Assembly (NCBI RefSeq): GCF_010367455.1
Contig: NZ_WRPR01000042.1
Span: 1 to 64,000, forward strand
Direction of reading: 5' to 3'
Length of the DNA: 64,000 nt
Source of the DNA: Candidatus Laterigemmans baculatus
GTDB taxonomy: Bacteria; Planctomycetota; Planctomycetia; Pirellulales; Pirellulaceae
Shown here: positions 53,258 through 62,993 of the stretch, piece by piece
Layout of the letters: every line of letters starts with the position of its first letter
Numbering within the stretch: position 1 is the first letter of the stretch
Notes under the pieces: model-generated
The model's database searches: none
What the model saw: the letters and a program-made list of their open reading frames with translations, nothing else
Told to the model about the DNA's origin: nothing
Program-made: the position numbers and the translations under genes

Positions 53258-53600
53258 CGAACTTCACCTTCACCAGACTCGAGTCAACTGCGGCCGCTCC
53301 GAAGCAGTTTTACTCCGAAGCATTCTCACAGCGGATTTGCGGAGAACCTTCCCCAATCATAGACGCCGCCTGCGAACAGGGGCAGACGTCTGGAGAGAGG
53401 TGAGGGGCGAGTGGCGAGAGGGATTCTTTGCAATTGGCATCACCCTCCCCCCGGGAGGGTCGCGAGGAACGAGCGGGGAGGGCATCCGCAACGGTGAGTT
53501 TCACTTGGGGCTATCGTTAGGGATCACTCTCCCTCCCCTCGCTGACGCTCGACCCTCCCGGAGGGCGGGTGATGACAGGCCACGTTTGCCCGCTGCGTCG
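53258..53600. repeat. Intergenic region with GGGAGGG/CCCTCCC-family element, copy 4
   Basis: The element runs from about 53441 to 53577: CACCCTCCCCCCGGGAGGGT and GCGAGGAACGAGCGGGGAGG on the left, a variable core of about 60 bp, and CCCTCCCGGAGGGCGGGTGA on the right. The outer CATCACCC/GGGTGATG extends the inverted repeat. It lies 3' of the small helical protein gene and 5' of lipA. Nothing else is recognised in the 343 bp. Confidence 0.8.
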
Positions 53601-54047
53601 CTACTCTTCGCGGGCCGTCCAGGCCTCGTTGGCGATCACTGCCGCGGTCTCGTCGGCCAGCCGGCCCATCAGATCCTCGGCCGCCGGGACGCTCGTTTCC
53701 CGCGCCGCTTGGCGGAGCGTCGCGGTGACCGCCGAGTAGTAGTCGGCAACCGGTTCGAAGATTGCGGCCGGTTCGTCGGGAACCGACTCGGGAAGATTCG
53801 AAATCGCCTCTTTCACGTCGCTGACCGATTCGTACTGCAGCTGGGTCGTCAGGGCGTCTTTGGGGGAGCGGCGAATCGCATCCCGCAACGCCTCCTCGCG
53901 GACGCACGCGTCGGCTGCGATCTTTTTGAACAGCATCTCGCAGGCTGGGGTGGTGCAGCTCGATTTGTGTTGTTTGGCCCAGCGGCAAAACAGCCGCTGG
54001 CAAGCGAGCAGTTCGCCGAGCACGAATTCGACAGACTTGTAGCTCAT
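53601..54047 (-). CDS. Small helical protein of unknown function
   Basis: 148-aa, predominantly helical, with two Cys in a CTTPACEMLFKKIAAD segment and an earlier CQRLFCRWAK. It resembles ferritin-like or four-helix proteins in general character, but I can name no family. The ATG at 54047 begins MSYKSVEFVLGELL; the open frame reaches 54158 but the added residues are Arg-rich and unlikely. It lies 115 bp downstream of the phosphatase gene on the same strand. Confidence 0.6.
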   Translation of the reverse strand: MSYKSVEFVLGELLACQRLFCRWAKQHKSSCTTPACEMLFKKIAADACVREEALRDAIRRSPKDALTTQLQYESVSDVKEAISNLPESVPDEPAAIFEPVADYYSAVTATLRQAARETSVPAAEDLMGRLADETAAVIANEAWTAREE

Positions 54048-54162
54048 CGGAAAATCCCTTCTGCGGGTTCGGTAACGCCAGCCATGCTCAAGTTCTTCAT
54101 TCTCGTGAGAAGCAATTCTCGCAAATGGCGGGCCACCGATCTGCAAACCCCGGACCATCGCC

Positions 54163-54816
54163 TTATAGCAACCGCAACAGTTGCTCGGGGGCGTCGATCA
54201 GGTGCTCGGCTCCGTTGGCGATGAGTTCTTCGACCGAGCGAAACCCCCAGCTGACGCCGACGGCCGTACACTTGGCGTTGCGGGCGGTTTGCATGTCGGT
54301 ATTGGTGTCGCCCAGGTAGAGGCACGACTCGGCGGTCGAATCGAGTTTGCGGAGGATCTCTTCGACGCCCGTCGTATCGGGCTTGCGGGGCACGTCGGCC
54401 CGGTGTCCAAACACGGCTCCGAAAGGGATCTGCGGAAAAAAGTGCCGCACGCACTCGACGGTGAACTCGTGCGGTTTGTTGCTCAGCACCCCCAGCCGCA
54501 GCCCGCGGTCGACGAGTTCCTCGAGCAGCTCGGGGATGCCGTCGTAGGGACGGCTGGTGGCGCTCCACAGCTGGTCGTAGTGGCGATGGAAGGCGACGAC
54601 GCACTGGTCGACGACCACCGAATCGTCGGCGACGGCCGCAGGCAGAGCGCGGCGAAAGAGGATAAAAACACCGTCACCGACCAGCGTGCGGTAGTCCTTC
54701 AGCGGGTGGATCGGAAAGCCGAACTCGGTCAGCGACCGGTTCGAGGCCTCCGCGATGTCCGATAGGGTATCGAGCAACGTGCCGTCGAGATCGAAGATTA
54801 CCGCGTTCGGTTTCAT
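54163..54816 (-). CDS. HAD-superfamily phosphoglycolate phosphatase-like hydrolase
   Basis: 217-aa hydrolase. Motif I is VIFDLDGTLLDT with nucleophile Asp9 and acid/base Asp11; motif II is LGVLSNKPH (Thr/Ser); motif III RKPDTTGV; motif IV LYLGDTNTDMQTARN. A helical cap lies between I and II. It resembles Gph, which dephosphorylates 2-phosphoglycolate, but substrate specificity cannot be assigned. It is divergent from the oxidoreductase gene by 46 bp. Confidence 0.9.
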   Translation of the reverse strand: MKPNAVIFDLDGTLLDTLSDIAEASNRSLTEFGFPIHPLKDYRTLVGDGVFILFRRALPAAVADDSVVVDQCVVAFHRHYDQLWSATSRPYDGIPELLEELVDRGLRLGVLSNKPHEFTVECVRHFFPQIPFGAVFGHRADVPRKPDTTGVEEILRKLDSTAESCLYLGDTNTDMQTARNAKCTAVGVSWGFRSVEELIANGAEHLIDAPEQLLRLL

Positions 54817-54862
54817 GGGATGCGGATCAGGAAATAGTTTCGAAGCGAGAGTGGAAGATCCG

Positions 54863-56002
54863 ATGAGTCAGTCGTTATGCCGATGGGGAATCTTGGGAAC
54901 CGCGGCGATCGCGCGGAAAAACTGGCGGGCGATCGCCCTCAGCGGCAACGGTCGGGTCGCTGCGGTGGCCAGTCGCGATTTCGGTGCCGCGGAGCGTTTC
55001 ATCGCCTCCTGCCAAGGGCACTCCCCGCAGCCCGAGCCGGCGATCGCCGTGGGCGACTACGCGGCGCTCATCGACCGCGAGGACATCGACGCAGTCTACA
55101 TCCCACTGCCGACGGCGATGCGCCACGAGTGGGTGATCCGCGCGGCGGAGGCCGGCAAGCATGTGTTGTGCGAGAAACCGATCGCGGTCTCCGAAACCGC
55201 GGCCCGCGAGATGATCGCTGCCTGTGCCGAGCATGGCGTCCAGTTCATGGATGGGGTGATGTTCATGCACAGCGGCCGACTCGAGGGGCTGCGGCGGAGC
55301 ATCGACGACGCCGAGCGGATGGGCAGCCTGCGGCGGATCGCTTCTCAGTTCTCGTTCTGTGGCGACGAGGCCTTCCGCCGCTCGAATATCCGCACCTGCC
55401 GCCAGCTCGAGCCGTTCGGCTGCTTGGGCGATCTCGGTTGGTACAATCTGCGGCTGACGCTGTGGATCATGAACGGAGCGCTGCCGCAGCGCGCGAGTGG
55501 GCGGATCCTCAGCGAACTTTGCGGCGGTGAGAGCGACGGCCCGGTGCCGGCCGAGTTCAGCGGTGAATTGTTCTTCGCCGATGGTGTCTCGGCTTCATTT
55601 TACTGCTCGTTCCTGGCCGAAAACCAGCAGTGGGCGGTCATCAGCGGTGAGCGGGGCTACGTCCGCGTCGACGATTTCGTGCTCCCCTGGATGGGTCCCG
55701 AGCTTGCCTGGGAGACCTGCCAGCACGTGTTTGACACCGAGGAAGCTCGCTTCAACATGAACCGCCATGCCCGCCGCGAAGCGATTGCCGAATACTCCCA
55801 CGGGGCCCCCGGTGCCCAAGAAGTGACGATGGTCCAGCGGTTTGCCGAACTGGTCCGCAGCGGCTCCCCCGATCCCTACTGGCCGGAAATTGCCCTCCGC
55901 ACCCAGCAGGTGATGGACGCTTGCCTGCGAAGCGCCCAGCAGGATGGTGCGGCGGTCGAACTCGGTGGGGCGGTGGAGTCTGGCGCGGCGGTGGAGCCCT
56001 GA
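54863..56002 (+). CDS. Gfo/Idh/MocA family oxidoreductase
   Basis: 379-aa NAD(P)-dependent oxidoreductase. The N-terminal Rossmann fold reads [18 protein letters not shown], and the signature [17 protein letters not shown] with HVLC before it supplies the conserved Lys of the family; the [19 protein letters not shown] region binds substrate. Family members act on sugars or cyclitols. The ATG at 54863 follows GGAAGATCC. The last residues are an Ala/Glu/Val tandem ([15 protein letters not shown]). It is 2 bp upstream of the symporter gene, suggesting use of a solute taken up by that symporter. Confidence 0.92.
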   Translation: MSQSLCRWGILGTAAIARKNWRAIALSGNGRVAAVASRDFGAAERFIASCQGHSPQPEPAIAVGDYAALIDREDIDAVYIPLPTAMRHEWVIRAAEAGKHVLCEKPIAVSETAAREMIAACAEHGVQFMDGVMFMHSGRLEGLRRSIDDAERMGSLRRIASQFSFCGDEAFRRSNIRTCRQLEPFGCLGDLGWYNLRLTLWIMNGALPQRASGRILSELCGGESDGPVPAEFSGELFFADGVSASFYCSFLAENQQWAVISGERGYVRVDDFVLPWMGPELAWETCQHVFDTEEARFNMNRHARREAIAEYSHGAPGAQEVTMVQRFAELVRSGSPDPYWPEIALRTQQVMDACLRSAQQDGAAVELGGAVESGAAVEP

Positions 56003-56004
56003 GC

Positions 56005-57801
56005 ATGTTCACCTTCATCACCTTTTTGCTGTTCACCGGGCTGGTCGGGCTGTTGACCTGGCTGATGACGCGGCACCGGGAACTCGACACGGCCGACGGT
56101 TACTTTCTTGCCGGCCGGAGCCTCGGGGCTGGCGTGATCGCCGGCTCGCTGCTGCTGACCAACCTCTCGACCGAACAGCTCGTCGGACTCAACGGCTCGG
56201 CGTTCCAGGATGGGCTGAGCGTGATGGCCTGGGAGGTGATCGCAGGGCTCTCGCTGGTCGTGATGGCGATCTTCTTCCTGCCGCGGTACCTGGCGCGCGG
56301 GATCACCACGATCCCCGAATTTCTGGCCGGGCGCTTTGATCCTACGACGCAGGCGATCACCAATGCGATCTTCATCCTCGCCTACATGCTGATCCTGCTG
56401 CCGATCATCCTCTATTCCGGAGCGATGGGGCTGAAGGAGATCCTCGACCTGTCGGCGCTGACGGGGATTGAGTCCGACGCCGCGCTGCTCTGGCTGACCG
56501 TGTGGGTGATCGGCGTGATCGGTTCGATCTACGCGATCTTCGGCGGTCTGCGGTCGGTCGCCATCTCCGACACGCTGAACGGATTTGGGCTGCTCGTCGG
56601 CGGCACGATGATCAGCTACCTCGGGCTGCGGCTGATCGGTGACGGCAGCATGTGGGCAGGGCTCGAGACGCTGCGGACGGCGAATCCCGAAAAGTTCCGC
56701 TCGCTCGGCGACCACGGCTCCTCGGTGCCCTGGCCGACGCTGTTCAGCGGTGTGCTGCTGCTGAATCTGTTTTACTGGACGACCAACCAGCAGATCATTC
56801 AGCGGACGTTCGCCGCCAAAACGCTCGCCCACGGCCAGCGGGGAGTGCTGCTCGCGGCGTGCTTCAAGATCCTCTCGCCGCTGATTCTGGTGCTCCCCGG
56901 AATCATCGCCTTCCACCTCTTCGTCACCTCTCCGGAGACGGTAGCCGTGGTGGAGGGGGCGGCCGTGGCGGAGCAAACCGCGACGCGGCCCGACGAGGCG
57001 TACGGACGGCTGGTGAAACTCGTCCTCCCCGATGCGTTCACCGGATTCTTTGCGGCCGTCATGGTCGGAGCGATCCTCAGCTCGTTCAATTCCGCGCTCA
57101 ACGCCACCGCCACGCTGTTCAGCTTGGGCGTCTACCGCACGCATCTGCATCCCGGGGCGAGCGACCATCAGACGGTGCGGGCTGGGCGCTGGTTCGGCAC
57201 CGCAATCGCCATCGGCGCGATGCTGACTGCACCGATGTTGGCCGGCCAAGAGAGCATCTTCGGCTATCTGCAAAAGATGAACGGGTTGTACTTCATCCCC
57301 ATCTTCGCGGTCGTGCTGATGGGAATGTTTACCCGCCGGACCCCCGCGCTTGCCGCCAATGTCGCGCTGATCGTCGGCGTCGTCGCGATCGCCGTCGGCT
57401 ATTTTGTTCCCGGACCGGCCGGGTGGCTGGCTGCGACGATGCACGAGTTCCATTTCCTGGGACTGGTGTTCGTCAGCCTGATCGCGCTGATGGGAGCAGT
57501 CGCCCTCGTCGCACCGGCACCGAGCGCGGAGGGCGCGAGTCGCTCGACGCGGGAACTCCAAGAGGATCGGCCCGCCGTGGCCGGGCGGGCACCCGAGGCT
57601 TCGAGCAATCCCTACCGCACGCCCGAGCCGCTTGAGCCGCTTGAGGGCGAGCGTGGGCTCGGTGCGGATCGCTCGCGAGCATCCGAGCGGGCGCCGGCGA
57701 CACCACCGCCGCTCGACATGACCCCCTGGCCGTACGCCAAGCCAGCAGGAATCGTGCTGGCGGCGATCGTGCTCGGGATCTACCTCTGGTTCGCGTTTTA
57801 G
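56005..57801 (+). CDS. SSS-family sodium/solute symporter (SglT-like)
   Basis: 598-aa membrane carrier with about 14 helices. Family sequences include [58 protein letters not shown], and [19 protein letters not shown] in the sodium-site helix. The resemblance is to SGLT/vSGLT sugar transporters rather than to the first symporter in the window (16311-17924). A Pro/Ala/Arg-rich disordered linker (about 505-575) precedes a final helix. It starts 2 bp after the oxidoreductase stop, so the pair likely forms an operon for uptake and oxidation of a sugar or cyclitol. Confidence 0.9.
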   Translation: MFTFITFLLFTGLVGLLTWLMTRHRELDTADGYFLAGRSLGAGVIAGSLLLTNLSTEQLVGLNGSAFQDGLSVMAWEVIAGLSLVVMAIFFLPRYLARGITTIPEFLAGRFDPTTQAITNAIFILAYMLILLPIILYSGAMGLKEILDLSALTGIESDAALLWLTVWVIGVIGSIYAIFGGLRSVAISDTLNGFGLLVGGTMISYLGLRLIGDGSMWAGLETLRTANPEKFRSLGDHGSSVPWPTLFSGVLLLNLFYWTTNQQIIQRTFAAKTLAHGQRGVLLAACFKILSPLILVLPGIIAFHLFVTSPETVAVVEGAAVAEQTATRPDEAYGRLVKLVLPDAFTGFFAAVMVGAILSSFNSALNATATLFSLGVYRTHLHPGASDHQTVRAGRWFGTAIAIGAMLTAPMLAGQESIFGYLQKMNGLYFIPIFAVVLMGMFTRRTPALAANVALIVGVVAIAVGYFVPGPAGWLAATMHEFHFLGLVFVSLIALMGAVALVAPAPSAEGASRSTRELQEDRPAVAGRAPEASSNPYRTPEPLEPLEGERGLGADRSRASERAPATPPPLDMTPWPYAKPAGIVLAAIVLGIYLWFAF

Positions 57802-57811
57802 CCGCGGGTTC

Positions 57812-58068
57812 GTCAGCCCGAAGGGTTGAAACAGACCAGCCCAGGGCAGAGCGGAGCGGCGAAGCCGCGGAAGCGCCGCCCTGGGTTAGGGCGCAGATTT
57901 GACGCCAAGCCCTGCAGGGGCGAAACAGGTCCGGGAGCGGGCGATTGTGGCGCCCCGTTGGGGCCCAGGGGGGTAATTCGCGGGCGCGTAACCCAGGGCG
58001 TCGCTGTGCGGCTTCGCCGCGGCGCTCTGCCCTGGGCTGGTCTGTTACGGCCCCCTGCGGGGCGGACG
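57812..58068. repeat. CCCAGGGC-family long inverted repeat, copy 2
   Basis: The arms 57838-57887 and 57990-58038, starting AGCCCAGGGCAGAGCG and ending GCCCTGGGCT, are near-perfect reverse complements around about 100 bp of loop that holds GGCGCCCCGTTGGGGCCC and GCCCTGCAGGGGC hairpins. Design and arm sequence match the copy at 4680-4936. It separates the symporter and the ABC triad. Confidence 0.85.
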
Positions 58069-58071
58069 AAC

Positions 58072-59865
58072 CTACTCCTCTTCGGTTTCGTCCGCGGGTG
58101 CCTCCGACTCTGCGTCCTCCGATTCGGCTTCGGAATCCGCCGGCTCGTCCGTCGCCTCTTCGGCGTTCGGCTCTTCCTGCGGCTCCGCTTCACTCATCTC
58201 CGGAGTTGCGGCTTCGGTGCTTTCCGCAGCCGCGTTCGCGGTGCCTTGGTAGGGGCGGGCGAGGTCGAACGAGGGAGCGTCGGGCGTGGTGTCGGTCTCC
58301 TCCTGGCGAATCCGCGCGTACTCTTCCGAATCGGCCTCGTCCATCGTCCGCATTTCGTAGAACGTCTTGAGCGGAAAATCATCCGGCAATTCGCTCTGGT
58401 CGGTGGCCACGCGGTAACGGTTGATCGAGTCGAGCAGATCGTCGCTCGCGGCGTCTTCGATCAACACCGGGTAGCGGTCGAAAACTTCGGCCCATTTGAC
58501 CCAGGCTTTGTCGTAGGCCGCGATCGCTCCGTCGAGATCGGCGCGGTCGTTGAGCTGTTCGGCTTCGTAGACTAATCGCCGAGCCTCGATCATCACGTCC
58601 TCCTGCTCGGCCCGGGTGCGGGTCTCCCAGTACTCGTAGTTCATTTGACCGCGATAGCTTTCGGTCTTCTGAATCCGCTGGTCGACGTCATCGATCTCGA
58701 CGGCCAACTGCAGGGCTTTGAGCTGGACGTTTTCGGGGCTCGCCTTGGCGACCAGGAAGTAGGGCGGCTCAAGCGTCGGCTCGGCCTGGGCGGCCAGAGC
58801 CACTTGTTCGGCAGTCCGCTCGGCGGCCGGGGTTTCGATGGCTCGCAGCTGCGCGTCGCTCAGCGCGTCGCGTCGCTCCTGACGCATCTTCTCCAGCGTC
58901 TCGCCGGCGGCTTCTTCAAAGCGTTCGACGAGCCCAGCCCGCCGCCGCCGCAAATCTTCCAGCCCGGCTAGCTGGATGGTGAAGGGCGAGGTCGTTTGAA
59001 TCGAGCGGGTGCCGTAGCGATACCAGTCGTCGCCGGCTCGCTGCCAGGCATCCTTGGCGCGGTCGTCGAGCGTCCCTTCCTCCTCGATCGCCACGGCGTG
59101 CAGGATTCGCCACTTGGGTCCGATCTCAAAGAACGTCAACGGCGTCTTGTTCACCAGCCGCACGCCGCTGTCGACCAGGTCATAGCCGCGATTGAGCCAC
59201 AGCCGGCCGACCAGCCAGTTGTCGGGCCGTCCGTCGGGACCGCGGGCTTCGGGACTGTCGACGGCGATCCCTTCCTCGAGCAACTCGGCGTGCAGCGGAT
59301 CGTCCTCGCGGAACAATTCGCGGAACTGCCGCTTCTCGTCGCTGAGTCCCAGCTTCTGGCCGTAGAACCAGCCGGTGTACCAGATCAACCGCGGCGCGTT
59401 GCGATTCTTGCGGACGCCTTCGGAGAGAAAGCTCATCCCTTTCTTGACCCAGTCGTAGCGCTGGGTGTAGTCGTCGAACTCGGCCGAGACATTGTAAGAA
59501 AGGTTATGGGCTTGGTGCTCCCAGACCGCCTCATAATGCGGTTGCAATTTTGCGATCTGGTTCAGCGTCGCGCTCAGCCGGTCCCACTCGTGGTGCCGCT
59601 TGTAATCTTCGGACTTTTTCCAGAGCAGCGTCGCAGCCACGCCTCGCAAACCGAGCGAGGCCAATTTCATGCTCTCGCTAGCCGGGTCGATTTCGCCAAG
59701 ATCGGCTTCGGAGATATCGAAATCGTTCCGCAGCTGGTTGAGTTTGCCGGGCGTGTCGCCGCTCTGGCCAGTCGCCGGTTGGCCGAGCAAATACAACGGC
59801 AGCAACATCACGATGATGACTGCCAAGTAAATCAATTTATTCCGTAAGCCACTGGATCGGTTCAT
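58072..59865 (-). CDS. Large single-anchor extracytoplasmic protein of an ABC triad
   Basis: 597-aa protein with one N-terminal membrane helix (residues about 11-28) and the remainder predicted extracytoplasmic and helical, rich in charged residues; a TPR-like character (GLRGVAATLLWKKSEDYKRH, RLIWYTGWFYGQKLGLSD) is possible. The C-terminal ~75 residues are Glu/Asp/Ala-rich (ESEDAESEAPADETEEE). I recognise no family. Its ATG overlaps the ABC permease stop by 4 bp (ATGA), which ties it to the transporter. It may be a periplasmic partner or substrate-handling subunit. Confidence 0.75.
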   Translation of the reverse strand: MNRSSGLRNKLIYLAVIIVMLLPLYLLGQPATGQSGDTPGKLNQLRNDFDISEADLGEIDPASESMKLASLGLRGVAATLLWKKSEDYKRHHEWDRLSATLNQIAKLQPHYEAVWEHQAHNLSYNVSAEFDDYTQRYDWVKKGMSFLSEGVRKNRNAPRLIWYTGWFYGQKLGLSDEKRQFRELFREDDPLHAELLEEGIAVDSPEARGPDGRPDNWLVGRLWLNRGYDLVDSGVRLVNKTPLTFFEIGPKWRILHAVAIEEEGTLDDRAKDAWQRAGDDWYRYGTRSIQTTSPFTIQLAGLEDLRRRRAGLVERFEEAAGETLEKMRQERRDALSDAQLRAIETPAAERTAEQVALAAQAEPTLEPPYFLVAKASPENVQLKALQLAVEIDDVDQRIQKTESYRGQMNYEYWETRTRAEQEDVMIEARRLVYEAEQLNDRADLDGAIAAYDKAWVKWAEVFDRYPVLIEDAASDDLLDSINRYRVATDQSELPDDFPLKTFYEMRTMDEADSEEYARIRQEETDTTPDAPSFDLARPYQGTANAAAESTEAATPEMSEAEPQEEPNAEEATDEPADSEAESEDAESEAPADETEEE

Positions 59866-61748
59866 GCCGCGATCTCTCGGGTTTTCAAGAAGAAGTAGCC
59901 AATAAAACAGGCGAGAATGAAATACCCTAACGTCGTCACTGTATGCCGGAGCAAGAGCGCCCCAAACACATCAAACCCGCTGGCCACGTACTCGGCCGTG
60001 CCAAGCATTTTGGGCAGGTTGGGGAGCGAAGTGACGACGGCGTCGAGCGTATATACCGCGACGCTATCGATGCCTTGAATAATTTTTAGCGGCGTCGATT
60101 GAATGTCCAGCTCGACCGTCATCGCGTCTTGGCGGAAAGTGCGAATCAGCGATTCAATCGGACCGCCGCCCATCGTCTGGCCACGGTCGATGTAGTACCG
60201 CGTGTCGTAGACCGATTCGGCGGAAAATCCGAGCAACACCAGAACAAACGTCGCGATCATGGCGACCGGGCCGCTCAGGGTCGTGCTGAACATCACACCA
60301 AAGGCGATCACCATCACCATCTGCAACCAGATGCTGAAGTAGGCTTTTGTCATGTTCCAGCCGAAGGTCGATTCGCGGGGCCGCAGGTAGACGTCCCCTT
60401 GAGTCAGACCGAGATACTGGCCGGGGTCGGAGCATCGCACGACGATCTCGACGTGGCCGTTCTCGTCGACCAAATCCTCGAACAGATTCAAGGTTCGCGA
60501 CTCGCCGCCCGCGGTGCCATCAAATTCGATCGGCAGCTCGGTTTCGTCGACCTGGTATTCCTGGGCAACGAATGGGAAGGGTTCCGATTCGATCGCCTGG
60601 TTTTGAGGATTGCGAACGGTGACCGTGCCGCGGACCCCGGTCACGATATCCCCCTTATAAGTCCGGAAGACGCGGAGCTTCATCTCCAGCGGCAGTCCGT
60701 CGGGGTATTTGTCGGGAGTGATCTCATCAAACGTGAAGATCGCTGCGCACAGCGTTCCCCCTTCGATGTAGCCGTGTTCGATTCGCCGGGGGCCGATCGT
60801 GCGGCCGATGAAGCGACTGAGTCCGCCACTGCCGTAGCCACCGCGGATGTGTTCGTATCCGACGTCGATGCCTTGGGTGTCGGGCAGCCCTTGGCGGTTG
60901 AGGAACTGCAGTCCGCCGTACTGGGGCACCCGCGCGCGGAGCGCTCCTTCGGGATCGCCGACGATGAACTCGTCTCCCACTTTGGTGACGACGTGGCGGT
61001 GGCCCCGTTCACTCTCGGCCAAGCCATTCCCCTCGGCGTCGATCGTGAACTCGTGGCGGTGGAAGCGGTCGTAGGAGGTTTCGCCGACGAACCGGCCGTC
61101 GCCGAGCTCTTCGATCGAAGCGACCGTATGGGTGTGGTCCAAGCCGCGGGTCACGAACAGATAGCTGAGCAATCCCATCGGGACCAACAGCAGCGTGCCG
61201 ACAGCGGTGAAGCCGAAGATCCGGCCGAGCACGATCTCGGTCGCGCGGACCGGTTTGGTGACGATCGTATAAATCGTGCGACTTTTGATATCGGCCGGCA
61301 GGCTGAAGCAGCTGATGAACAGCGCGAGCATCAAAATCAAATAGTTCGTCGCCGTCAGCACAAAACTGATATACAGCCGCGCCGGATCATCGCTGGTCGG
61401 ATCGAGGTACCAGCCGGCCAACAGCAAGCCGACGGCGAACAGCCCGATCACGAACAGGATCCGGCGGCGAATCGCCTCTTTGAACGCTAGCCGGGCCAGC
61501 GCATACACCCGCCGCGGAGCGGTGCCGGGGAGGTCGCGGGTGAACAGGTCGCGAAGCACTCCGGCGACCGCGTAGAACGCTTCGCCCGGTCCGTACCGCA
61601 CGGCCGACACGATGTACCCGATCACCAGCCCGAGCAGAACCGCCAAAATCAGCAGCGCAACGCCCTGCAGCAAGGCGCTTTCGAGAAACGCACCCGGGCG
61701 GAGCAACCACTCGGAAAAGGACCAAAAATCTTCCGGCTGAAGCGTCAT
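59862..61748 (-). CDS. ABC-2-type permease with a large extracytoplasmic domain
   Basis: 628-aa integral membrane protein. Helices are predicted at about 25-48, 97-117, 127-150 and 183-207, then an extracytoplasmic domain of about 260 residues (about 208-465) with beta-rich character, then a group of helices about 468-520 and a final one near 605-625. The segment [33 protein letters not shown], of which [15 protein letters not shown] is diagnostic, matches ABC-2 permeases of the NosY/GldF type. It overlaps the ATPase by ATGA and the downstream gene by ATGA. Export of a complex cargo is plausible; cargo unknown. Confidence 0.88.
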   Translation of the reverse strand: MTLQPEDFWSFSEWLLRPGAFLESALLQGVALLILAVLLGLVIGYIVSAVRYGPGEAFYAVAGVLRDLFTRDLPGTAPRRVYALARLAFKEAIRRRILFVIGLFAVGLLLAGWYLDPTSDDPARLYISFVLTATNYLILMLALFISCFSLPADIKSRTIYTIVTKPVRATEIVLGRIFGFTAVGTLLLVPMGLLSYLFVTRGLDHTHTVASIEELGDGRFVGETSYDRFHRHEFTIDAEGNGLAESERGHRHVVTKVGDEFIVGDPEGALRARVPQYGGLQFLNRQGLPDTQGIDVGYEHIRGGYGSGGLSRFIGRTIGPRRIEHGYIEGGTLCAAIFTFDEITPDKYPDGLPLEMKLRVFRTYKGDIVTGVRGTVTVRNPQNQAIESEPFPFVAQEYQVDETELPIEFDGTAGGESRTLNLFEDLVDENGHVEIVVRCSDPGQYLGLTQGDVYLRPRESTFGWNMTKAYFSIWLQMVMVIAFGVMFSTTLSGPVAMIATFVLVLLGFSAESVYDTRYYIDRGQTMGGGPIESLIRTFRQDAMTVELDIQSTPLKIIQGIDSVAVYTLDAVVTSLPNLPKMLGTAEYVASGFDVFGALLLRHTVTTLGYFILACFIGYFFLKTREIAA

Positions 61749-62881
61749 GATGGGGCATCTCCGCTGGACTTCGACGAGCGGTCCGCGGGGCTCTCGGCCG
61801 ACGGCGGAAGGGCAGCGGGATTGGCGGGCGGATTGCCACTGGCGGGCGGATTGCCACTGGCATCGGGGGGCAGGGCGGCGGCGCGGCGGTGACCGGGCCG
61901 CTCTTCGCTTTCGCGGACGATGTTCAGGAACAGGTCTTCCATCGTCGTCGTCGGGTTGTCCATCGACTGCAGCTGCCCGCCATGGCGGCGGATCACGTCG
62001 GCGATCTCGGCTTTGGCCTGCTCGCTCAGCCCGCGGGCGTGGACTTCGGTCACGTCTTGGACTTTGAGCAGATCCTCGACTCGGCCCAGCTCTTTCAGCT
62101 CGCCCTGGTGGAGGATCGCGACTCGGTCGCAGACATCCTGGACGTCGGCCAGCTGGTGGCTGCAGAGCAGGATCGTTTTGCCGGCGTCGCGGAGGCTGAG
62201 GATCAGATCCTTCATCTCGCGGGTTCCGATCGGGTCGAGGCCAGTCGTCGGTTCGTCGAGCAGGATCAGATCGGGATCATTGATCAGGGCCTGCGCCAAA
62301 CCGACCCGCCGCGTCATCCCTTTGGAGAACTCGCGGAGCTGGCGATAGCGGGCCCGCTCGAGCCCGACCATCTTGATCAGCTCGTCGACCCGCCGCTGGC
62401 GATCGGCCGCCGACATGTTGAACAGCCGCCCATAGAAGTCGAGCGTCTCTTCGGCCGTCAGGAACTTGTAGAGGTACGACTCTTCGGGCAGATAGCCGAC
62501 CCGCTCGTTCTTGGACGTTTCCGAGGCGTCTTTGTCGAACACCAGCACCCGTCCGCTGGTTGGAAACAGCAGCCCGAGAATGAGCTTGATGGTCGTCGAC
62601 TTGCCGCTGCCGTTCGGTCCGAGCAACCCAAAAATCTCGCCTTGCCGAATCTCGATGTCGAGCGAGTTAAGGGCTTGGACCTTCTTCCGGCCCCAAAAGT
62701 CGCGATATATCTTGCTGAGGTTGCGAGTCTCGATGACCACCTGCGACGCGGTGGCGTCGGGCGAGGTGGGAGCGGGCCGCTCGGCGACGGCGACTGGATC
62801 GGTTTCCAACGGAACCCTCGGGGAAGCGGGGGTTAAGGGGTACAAAGAGAACGGAGCGATGGTGTTACGGTGGACCGCCAA
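61745..62881 (-). CDS. ABC-2-type ATPase with tandem-repeat tail
   Basis: 378 aa. ATPase motifs: Walker [10 protein letters not shown], signature [15 protein letters not shown], Walker [14 protein letters not shown], His switch LLCSHQL. The first start is TTG at 62881; a GTG near residue 48 would start [12 protein letters not shown], which fits the family better, so the N-terminal ~47 residues are doubtful. The C-terminal ~50 residues contain ASGNPP repeats encoded by 18-bp units (61829-61862). The stop overlaps the permease start (ATGA). The full transporter uses this subunit as a dimer. Confidence 0.9.
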   Translation of the reverse strand: MAVHRNTIAPFSLYPLTPASPRVPLETDPVAVAERPAPTSPDATASQVVIETRNLSKIYRDFWGRKKVQALNSLDIEIRQGEIFGLLGPNGSGKSTTIKLILGLLFPTSGRVLVFDKDASETSKNERVGYLPEESYLYKFLTAEETLDFYGRLFNMSAADRQRRVDELIKMVGLERARYRQLREFSKGMTRRVGLAQALINDPDLILLDEPTTGLDPIGTREMKDLILSLRDAGKTILLCSHQLADVQDVCDRVAILHQGELKELGRVEDLLKVQDVTEVHARGLSEQAKAEIADVIRRHGGQLQSMDNPTTTMEDLFLNIVRESEERPGHRRAAALPPDASGNPPASGNPPANPAALPPSAESPADRSSKSSGDAPS

Positions 62882-62993
62882 CGACGGTTCGAACCGCTCA
62901 CAGTCTAATCGTCCCGACGCAAAAGGGGGCCGCCGGAATCATTCTTCTGAGCTTAATTGTCCGATCGTTCGCCATAGGAAAAGTACATCCGCG

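Noticed and set aside
55876-57561. 561-aa minus-strand open frame over the SSS symporter
   Set aside because: The opposite strand encodes a complete symporter with coherent helices; this frame is Arg/Gln/His-rich and has no hydrophobic pattern.
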